Shown here piece after piece: positions 57,601 to 64,000 of a DNA stretch of 64,000 nucleotides; within the stretch, counting starts at the first letter, position 1; each line of letters begins with the position of its first letter. The notes beneath the pieces are model-generated. The model did not search any database. It was not told where the DNA came from and saw nothing but the letters and a program-made list of their open reading frames with translations. The stretch covers positions 25,336,077-25,400,076 of the forward strand of contig NC_092582.1 of assembly GCF_037975245.1 (NCBI RefSeq). The letters run 5' to 3'. A program made the position numbers and the translations under genes. The DNA comes from Apostichopus japonicus (lineage: Eukaryota; Echinodermata; Holothuroidea; Aspidochirotida; Stichopodidae).

Positions 57601-57693
57601 TTTCTCTTATTTGGGGTAATCAGTATCCTAAATGGAACTCTCATGGTCGTGTTATGGACACTGCTACACTTTAAGAGAAAGAGAAGCAACTGA
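54629..57693 (+). CDS. Monocarboxylate-transporter-like MFS protein (SLC16-like), five coding exons
   Basis: Proposed exons: 54629-54647, 54767-54940, 55289-55411, 55997-56878, 57563-57693, totalling 443 codons (442 residues). The order and spacing of membrane segments, GPISSILLNF after TM2, GGFLVGLGYILIGLFA in TM3, GIGFACLLLP in TM4, SIGGLAGMFGRVIAS near TM8 and a hydrophobic C terminus ending HFKRKRSN fit the SLC16/MCT branch of the major facilitator superfamily. An acidic loop (about residues 204-229) sits between TM6 and TM7, as in MCTs. The two MCT signatures are degenerate: TM1 reads DLSRWLVF where DGGWGWVV is usual, and the HFRED loop replaces YFxKRR. The substrate is therefore unknown. 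The exon 3/4 join is uncertain. The start has G at -3 and +4, but the frame is open back to 54,359. Confidence 0.75.
54767..54940 (+). CDS. MCT-like exon 2 (TM1-TM2)
   Basis: Acceptor TATGTGCAG and donor TGTG|GTGAGC bound 174 bp. It encodes TM1 (SRWLVFTSRFLFFLTG), the extracellular-like ILFNSISGETSGTLAG, and TM2 (FILLLPYALGRLC). The pattern matches MCT proteins, where a SxTSW-like segment precedes TM2. Confidence 0.8.
55289..55411 (+). CDS. MCT-like exon 3 (TM3); 3' boundary uncertain
   Basis: The acceptor AAATCTTCAG is clear and the exon starts GPISSILLNFFSYRVLG. Two donors compete. The strong CAG|GTATGA at 55,431 ends the exon one base out of phase with exon 4. The weak TATT|GTCTTC at 55,412 restores frame and gives the same spacing as MCT1 between TM3 and TM4. 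The end given here is the frame-preserving one. Confidence 0.6.
55997..56878 (+). CDS. MCT-like exon 4 (TM4-TM11)
   Basis: A long open exon encoding TM4 onward, including YAGIGFACLLLPVAVCMKDH, the acidic ESDDEHETIELL loop, TM7 YYLLLISPVFVLFFIVSN and SIGGLAGMFGRVIAS. The donor ACCCG|GTAAGT is strong. The 5' boundary is unsure: CGTACAG at 55,996 keeps frame when joined to the weak exon 3 donor, while the better acceptor TATATGCAG at 56,020 does not. Confidence 0.8.
57563..57693 (+). CDS. MCT-like exon 5 (TM12, stop codon)
   Basis: Acceptor TTCTTCTTACAG opens an exon in phase 1, encoding GYILDHTGHLNGAFLLFGVI, TM12 and the basic tail HFKRKRSN before TGA. An intradomain GYI.D.TG motif following TM11 is usual in MCT-like proteins. 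Confidence 0.85.
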
Positions 57694-58527
57694 GGAGTTC
57701 AACACACAGTTTAGTAGTACTACAGTGTGTAATATTTAGTAGTTATCGACGTACACACGAATCACGTGACAGTTTTAATTCCATTCTATTCATTGTATAG
57801 TCAGCACATGAAAGATGTACTTTTATGTTAAAGAGGATTTCGTTAGACCGACGCACACATGTATAGAGAAAAACAGATATAGGGACAAAATGATGCAACA
57901 ATTGTTAAAATGAAAGGCATAACCAGACATAGACACATATCAACTGACAACTTTTTGACGTACTGACATACAAGAAGACATAAGTATATACACAGACAGA
58001 TGATAAGAATAAGACGGATGATAAGAATAACAGAAAACATCTGTGAAATCTTTTGCTTATTACAACTTTTTGCTAAACTAGTAATCTGCTAACAACTTAA
58101 TGAACGTCAATATGTACATGCAGTTGAAACGGCCTTGATAATTATTCGTTATATGGTATGCAACGCAATGCTTTCATCAGTCATAAAGCATTTGAAGTGG
58201 TTTGCACGTAATCATCTCCGGGTCTTTTACATTGTAACATTGGTTAATATATACTTTTGATTGATATCTATTGAAATATTGATTGATATCTATTGATTGA
58301 GATCTACCTTGCGGTGTAACGACTATAAAAAAAAGAATGATTCTATCATGTCATGATCCTAGCTATCCTATTATTTATCGGTCTGGGCTTTCGCCCCTGG
58401 CTCACTGAAGCGCCTTTTGGCGGAAAAAGCTATTTACAAGACAATCTATGCTATAATATCATGTCATAACACATTCCTGTAAGTTGTCGAATCAAGCAGG
58501 TTCCCATATACTAACAATGTTAACCAA

Positions 58528-58533
58528 AATAAA
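58528..58533 (+). terminator. Candidate polyadenylation signal
   Basis: AATAAA in CCAAAATAAATC, about 835 bp after the MCT-like stop codon. It is the first exact AATAAA I noticed downstream; chance occurrence is likely in AT-rich DNA. Confidence 0.2.
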
Positions 58534-58918
58534 TCTTAATTCCTCGAAGGAGGAGAGATAGGCGAAGAGAGAAAAGAACTGCAATGCATTGTGCATGCAT
58601 GTGTGTGTAAATGCATCCATCTGCAACACCGTATATATTAGCTATTTTGTACAGAGTATATGCAATATATACTAACAGCGAACAGAAACTTCCTATATAG
58701 TTAGGAACGTCAAATTAATATTAATTCTCCATAAAGTATCGACACGGTAGGTCACCCTATCCCTTCCTCTCCCATAAACTTGCCCCACCCAACCTCTACC
58801 CACCTTTTTTCATAAAACAAAAACATGAGCAGGGTAGAATCATGCTCAAGGTTTCCCACAAATATCATGACTTTTATGTTCATCAGATTTTCTCTCCTAG
58901 AAAGCTGACTGTATAATA

Positions 58919-59570
58919 CGATGGAGGCCTATTAGGGCCATAGTGAAAACAATATTGTCAAGTAAAAAACCAAGAAATAATGAGGAAAAACATGCCAAAG
59001 AAAAAATAATTCACGTGAGAAAAAAAATGACAAGTAATTTTTTTTCTTGACAAAAGTCGGTTTCACACCTCAAACAAACAGTATGGAATGCCAAAACCGA
59101 CAAAAATGCAGTACAAAATTATGTGAACCTTATATGTTAATAAAAATCCCCCCCCCCCCTCATAATGACGTAGAATTGTATTTCTAGAACTATACTAGCT
59201 ATGCACACTTAACTTCTAATGACTGTTCGGTAGGTCTATGTCATGCACTATATGCGGTACTGTATATGTTGCACTCGCACTGTGTTGTGACAGTTAACGC
59301 CCCTCCGTGATTTTGGTCAGCATTATTGCAGTTTAAATACTCTGTTACCACAGATAAAATAATCTGTTACTACAGAACATCTAGTGTTATGACAGATTAT
59401 TTCTTTGTTTGAATTTTTTTCATTGCACAATTTATATTTTCATTTCACAATTTTTTTTTCATTTGTCACAAAAATTTCATTTGTCAATTTTATCTCTCCA
59501 ATTGACTGTTTTTAATTTTTTTTAAAAATTTTACTTGACAATTTGACACTATGGCTCTAACGGGCCATCG
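58919..59570. mobile_element. MITE-like element with ~50-bp inverted ends and TA duplication
   Basis: The left end CGATGGAGGCC, then TTAGGGCCATAGTG, is mirrored by the complement of the right end, CGATGGCCC then GTTAGAGCCATAGTG. Both then share TTGTCAAGTAAAA. TA flanks each end (58,917-58,918 and 59,571-59,572), fitting a Tc1/mariner-type target. The 652-bp interior is very AT-rich and non-coding. Confidence 0.75.
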
Positions 59571-59753
59571 TAGTATGATGGCCCAGTCTTATGTAGATTA
59601 TATACGTATTTTGCATGGGTATCAAACCTGCATATAAACCGATCTGAAGCCGTTCACAACTTTTATACAGCTTGTCGAGAATGTGTATACCCGGGGTATG
59701 ACTAATTACCATACCGCAGTTGAATGTGTACTTTTTTGGTTCCTGTGTTTCAG

Positions 59754-59931
59754 CACAAATGATTGACAATAACTCCGCTGAAAGTGAAGGACTATTGTCT
59801 TACACAATGCACTTTTTAATGGGAGGGGTAGACTGGGGTGGTACTCGACCATCGGAGGATGTTCAAAACATTATTTTAACCACAGAACAATTTAGGCTGT
59901 TAATGGTTAAGCCGCTATTTTACTTTATGAC
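59754..59931 (+). CDS. Candidate orphan exon, product not recognised
   Basis: A pyrimidine-rich acceptor (GTTCCTGTGTTTCAG) and a donor at ACCG|GTATCA bound an open segment, phase 1 at both ends. It reads in part QMIDNNSAESEGLLSYTMHF, then GGVDWGGTRPSEDVQN and LTTEQFRLLMVKPLFYFMT. I do not recognise the family. No partner exon is clear, though open frames such as the one containing SWDIDPTRIIGTNISMDVEH (60,586-60,771) lie downstream. It could belong to a gene extending past the right edge or be chance. Confidence 0.3.
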
Positions 59932-62450
59932 CGGTATCAGCGGTATGTTTATTTCCTCTCCGATCGATATATCAGGAAAGGCGATTGAAATTTATCCCAT
60001 ATCCATTTTTTTTTAAATTAACAGCTACTGCCATGTCATTGTTTACATCAAGGGATACGTTTTCTGGTATTTAATTTATTCAACTTACTTATAACAAATG
60101 TCATTATAAGTTGCTTCTTTATTTAAGAAAATTCAAGCTGGCCTAGATCAAGTTTTTTTTTTTTAATTCTGGGTTGTGTTCTGGTTGTTGATGTGACGAT
60201 ATGTCTTTGACTTTGAGAAGAAAATTGTTGTACGTGTTTAACCTAGTACCGTTTATTCCAGTTGATTACTATTAACAAATATATTCATTGGAATGTGTAC
60301 TCACATGAGTTGACGAGGGGTCAACGGGACAACACTTTGACATCCAATATCTGTTGATCTAGAAAACTTTCGAGAAGTCAGGAAGGTAACATAAATTACG
60401 TACGAACTTCACCATCTGATAAGATCTATCGTTATATGCTATAGTTTAAAGTGTATCCAGTGATCCTCTCGAAAAATTAAATCCTCCTCCATAAGAAATC
60501 ATTTTCTCAGCCCACAAAAAGATGCAGGTCTCTGAAACTATATTGGTCCTGAATTCATGGTACATCATTTTGGATTACGAAATCATTGCGAAATATTCAC
60601 AAGGTAAAATCCTGGGATATTGATCCAACGAGAATAATTGGCACAAACATTTCCATGGACGTAGAGCACGATGAGAAGATTGCAGTGTCTTTAATTTATG
60701 CCTTTGAAGTAAATACTTTTTATGAAAAAGTCGCCCAGGAAAGAACCTGGGCACGAAAACCAAACTACTGAACGACTGATCCTCTTCTAACCCCAGTCCC
60801 CTTTGAAATAAATATTATTTCACTAAGTGCTTGGTTACACTAACAAACACAGTCCCTGTACATTCAATTGCTTACGTTGGATTGTATGCACGAGCAACGA
60901 GCCTATTCAAGCTTTCTTAATACAATACTGTATGACTAAAAGAACATCTGTCCCTGGATTTTTCACAAAGCTAAAGCCACCTGCGGTTTTCATCTCATTC
61001 AGAATGGGATTTTACTGGTATTGTTATGCTAATCTTACCGGATGTTTACTCGCATGTCGAAATTATTCCCGAATCACATGTATGGTAATGCAAAATACCC
61101 ACTAATGATGTATTCCAGTTTGATTCTGTCGGAAAAATTGGATCATTGCTCAATGCCGGTCTAGTTTTGAACCGGTACTCCAGGTTTTACAACTGAAAAT
61201 GAAAGCTTATAGGCAATAAAATTGGATTATCGGTTAAAAATTAGACCGATTGTCTGGTTAATATTCGGAGTTTATCATTGTTAATCAAGGTTTTTCGACC
61301 GACTATGCAGGCTTGTCGTTCAAAATGCTAGATTGTGGACTAATTAACCGGAATAATCGTTTGTATCCATATATGCCATACGTCCATTACGAGCAATATT
61401 TCGTTGGTCATCATGTTTAAATTATGTACATAAAAACAAGCTTGGCCTTTAACTCCCAGTATATATATCGTTCAAACAAAGGGTTAAGCTGTAACTAAAT
61501 TCAGCCTGTAAATGTATAGTTGTATTCACAACGTTAACGAAATCAATTCGTCATAATCTCTCAAAATTTCCCCGCTCCCAACCTCTAAGGAGTGGAATTA
61601 GCCTCCACGGTAGTAAGCTGTACGTTACTATGGTTCCACCTGTGTATTTTTAATGTTTAATATCAATATCATTATGTTATTAGAATATTCATTATTATGA
61701 ACATCAACAACTTACGAACGTCAGGGCGGACCTTCTTATCTCAGATAAACATGGATGATCTAAATATTCCTACAACCTCACTCTGACTATCCTGACCGTA
61801 ATGCACAGTCTTCATCTTACGATAACTTTATTATTATCAGAAGGGTGATGCAAACTTTATTGTTTTTAGAGAGCGCTCGTACGCTTTGCTCACAGATGAA
61901 TAAGAACTGTGCAGCGATCACTGCTGATATTGTTATGACCAGTGCAGTATAAGTGTATTTTAGATTGAATGCTAGTCTGTAACGTTGGACTCTTACGTTT
62001 TAGGCTAATTAGAATTTTATTTGTATATTTATAACAAATATTTAGGTTGATTTTGAGTAAATCTGTTATTTGCTTCAGGAATACCGTAGTTAAATTGTTC
62101 GTTAAAATTGTAACGATTAATTCAAACTAACAGTAAATTAGGTTTGGATCTTTCTAGTTCATCTTTAGTTCTTCAAAGGATTAATTAAATAGAAAAACTA
62201 TCTGGGTGACGACAGGTTGCAAGCTTTATTTACTTTATTGATAACTCTCATTAACAGACATAAGTTTAAATTTAAGGCACACATAGCGATATCAGCACTT
62301 TTATAAGGACAAGAATTTCTTTATCTCAACCTCAACTATACCAGCCTCACCTGTTTAAGAGTTACTGTATAGCCATAACCTTCTGTGTGACCTTAATGCA
62401 GGACAGGAAAAGAGTATAACTTGAAATTACAAGTCAGTACATCGAATACA
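59932..62450. other. Intergenic, no supported gene
   Basis: AT-rich sequence. The frame at 60,586-60,771 has fairly protein-like composition but no clear splice acceptor, and an antisense frame overlaps it. The remaining frames are short and unconvincing. Nothing else is recognised. Confidence 0.45.
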
Positions 62451-62460
62451 TGTTACACAG

Positions 62461-62535
62461 ACAGGGGCGGCGATTTGTTTCAATTTTTTTTTTTGGGGGG
62501 GGGGGATTTGCTTGGGTGCAGGCGCGTAGCAACTT
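62461..62535. mobile_element. Transposon-end fragments beside a poly-G run
   Basis: CAGGGGCGGCGATTTG, a run of 10 or more G, and then CAGGCGCGTAGCAAC lie within 75 bp. The last motif equals the terminus of the small hAT-like elements, but no second end pairs with it here. These look like truncated ends of nested insertions. Confidence 0.4.
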
Positions 62536-62566
62536 TCATCCCCAAAATTGTTCACGCTTTATGATA

Positions 62567-62571
62567 TTTGG

Positions 62572-62608
<37 letters not shown>

Positions 62609-62615
62609 GTATGTA

Positions 62616-62666
<51 letters not shown>
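62567..62666. repeat. (TA)n/(TATG)n microsatellite
   Basis: About 100 bp of alternating TA with a central TATG block (GTATGTATGTATG). The YIYIYI-type open frames across it on both strands are artefacts of the dinucleotide repeat. Confidence 0.97.
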
Positions 62667-62667
<1 letters not shown>

Positions 62668-62760
62668 TACACATTTCGAAAAAAGGTGAAAACTATACTT
62701 TCGGTGAAAGTGTGTGATATTTTTTGGTGATATTGAGTAACAAATTGTGTCACGGTTAGA

Positions 62761-63039
62761 CAGGCGCGTAGCGAGGAATATGCCAAGGGAGGGGTGAAGC
62801 TTGCAGGCAAACTATCTAACCGTAGCGCCACCATGGTTTGGCTCGAAGCGTATAAAAGAAAAATTTGGCCGTAAATGCCTCCCAGATCGCTGGAAATGGC
62901 ACTTCCTAGGCCTTGTAAGTTGCATCTAAGCATTTTCTCTTTTGAAATTACTAGTGATATCATAAATAAATACAAAATTATGCTCGAGGGGCGGGGCGGG
63001 CGGTCGCTACCTTCGCCCCACCCATTGGCTACGCGCCGG
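62761..63039. mobile_element. Small hAT-like MITE, copy 2
   Basis: A 279-bp relative of the element at 53,712. The ends are CAGGCGCGTAGC and GGCTACGCGCCGG, flanked by CGGTTAGA (62,753-62,760) and CGGTTATA (63,040-63,047), an 8-bp duplication with one mismatch. Orientation is the same as copy 1. A G/C-rich stretch again lies near the right end. The mismatched duplication suggests an older insertion than copy 1. Confidence 0.88.
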
Positions 63040-63669
63040 CGGTTATAAATCTTGTAGGAAACAGGCCAAATGGAAACCCAGTGAACCCATATCGACGTGG
63101 ATCATTATGATTGTACGTACTTACACTCATACACAAGAGATGTACAGATATTATGATAATAACCATGAGTTACAACTTGCTATACGGTCACAGGTCACAG
63201 AAACGACCACGAAGTGTCATTTTCCTCATGTAGCATGCTTTGGATGAAGTTTCAGCCACCGCCTAATATGATATGGATAAATAATCTCACGCATTATTTT
63301 CTATTTATAGCCACACAAAAAACTATGCCACCAAATATTGGGGGGGGGGGGGATAGTAGATATCCCCCATCTGATCGCCGCCTATGTACACAGAGATAAC
63401 ACTGTTGACAATATATCTCTGATTAGTTTCTTTCATTGCTTCCATTGACATTACAACATCAATACATATCAATAATTTCATTATAAGATTCTACGATATG
63501 ATATAGTAAAAGATTAATGGGATGAATATGTTGTAATTGTATAACAATGAGAGACCGGTACGCCTCAAAGGGAACAAGTGTGTTTGGTTGTAAACATTGA
63601 ATATTTGTACTTACATGCAGAAATATGAAAGATACCAAGAACAATAACAAAATAAAGGAATAATTATTA

Positions 63670-63890
63670 CCCAGATATTAACCAGCAACTGTTCACAAAG
63701 TTCGGTTGCAATCCGACTACGGGTTGCGGAGTTATTGCAACGTAAACCGTTTTACGTTTGACACTATAACCTTATTAATATTCATAAGGTCAGCGCTACA
63801 AAAATTGGGCACACCTTCTTACTCTAATGCATCTACATAACAAGTATGACAAATATGCATAGCTCCGTTGCAATTGTCACAGACGGAAAC
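63670..63890. repeat. Interspersed repeat, copy 2
   Basis: Matches two blocks at 35,165-35,575: one around TTTACGTTTGACACTATAAC, ending ATTCATAAGGTC, and one around GGGCACACCTTCTTACT, then ACAAGTATGACA and CTCCGTTG. Here the blocks are contiguous, so the intron 8 copy carries an insertion or this one a deletion. Confidence 0.6.
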
Positions 63891-64000
63891 ATACACGCAC
63901 ACGCCATCACTCTCGCATATATTCTTTTTGCCTTCGATAAGGAATCAACGTTTGTATGCAATAAACTAAACATTTTGCTGTCAGTGTGCAACTAAGACAT

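Noticed and set aside
62450-62975. Frames with long YIYIYI tracts on both strands
   Set aside because: Direct translation of a TA dinucleotide repeat and the adjacent MITE.

Overview
The window is animal nuclear DNA, most likely from a marine invertebrate and perhaps an echinoderm-like deuterostome. This rests on two genes with many GT-AG introns of about 0.8 to 4 kb, AT-rich intergenic DNA, abundant minisatellites and hAT-type elements with 8-bp target-site duplications. No single sequence names the species.

Layout. Positions 1 to about 27,690 are the right-hand part of a very large satellite array. It mixes 324-bp and 367-bp monomers in nested higher-order repeats and runs off the left edge. 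From 27,690 to 32,800 there is a diverged two-copy duplication, a roughly 30-bp minisatellite with a 158-bp higher-order period, and several diverged copies of a TGACCT-rich repeat. From 33,071 to 50,388, on the minus strand, lies a complete nine-exon gene for an aldehyde dehydrogenase of the ALDH9A1 type. The exons join without a frame break into a 512-residue protein with all expected catalytic motifs. From 54,629 to 57,693, on the plus strand and divergent to it, lies a five-exon gene for a divergent monocarboxylate-transporter-like (SLC16/MFS) protein. The remaining 6.3 kb holds transposon remnants and one unassigned candidate exon.

The most interesting part is the ALDH9 locus. Three of its nine exons have partial tandem copies next to them: exon 2 has two in intron 1, exon 5 has two in intron 5, and the 3' end of exon 9 with its stop codon is duplicated by a near-perfect 82-bp repeat. 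Three introns also carry a private minisatellite. In intron 8 the functional 5' splice site is itself the first unit of the array, so decoy GTAGGT donors are repeated down the intron. Two introns hold DNA transposons.

The two genes have no evident shared pathway. ALDH9A1 enzymes oxidise trimethylaminobutyraldehyde in carnitine synthesis. The substrate of the transporter cannot be read from its sequence. The exon 3/4 junction of the transporter has a reading-frame conflict between the strongest splice signals and the homology, so the gene may be mis-assembled, unusually spliced or decaying.
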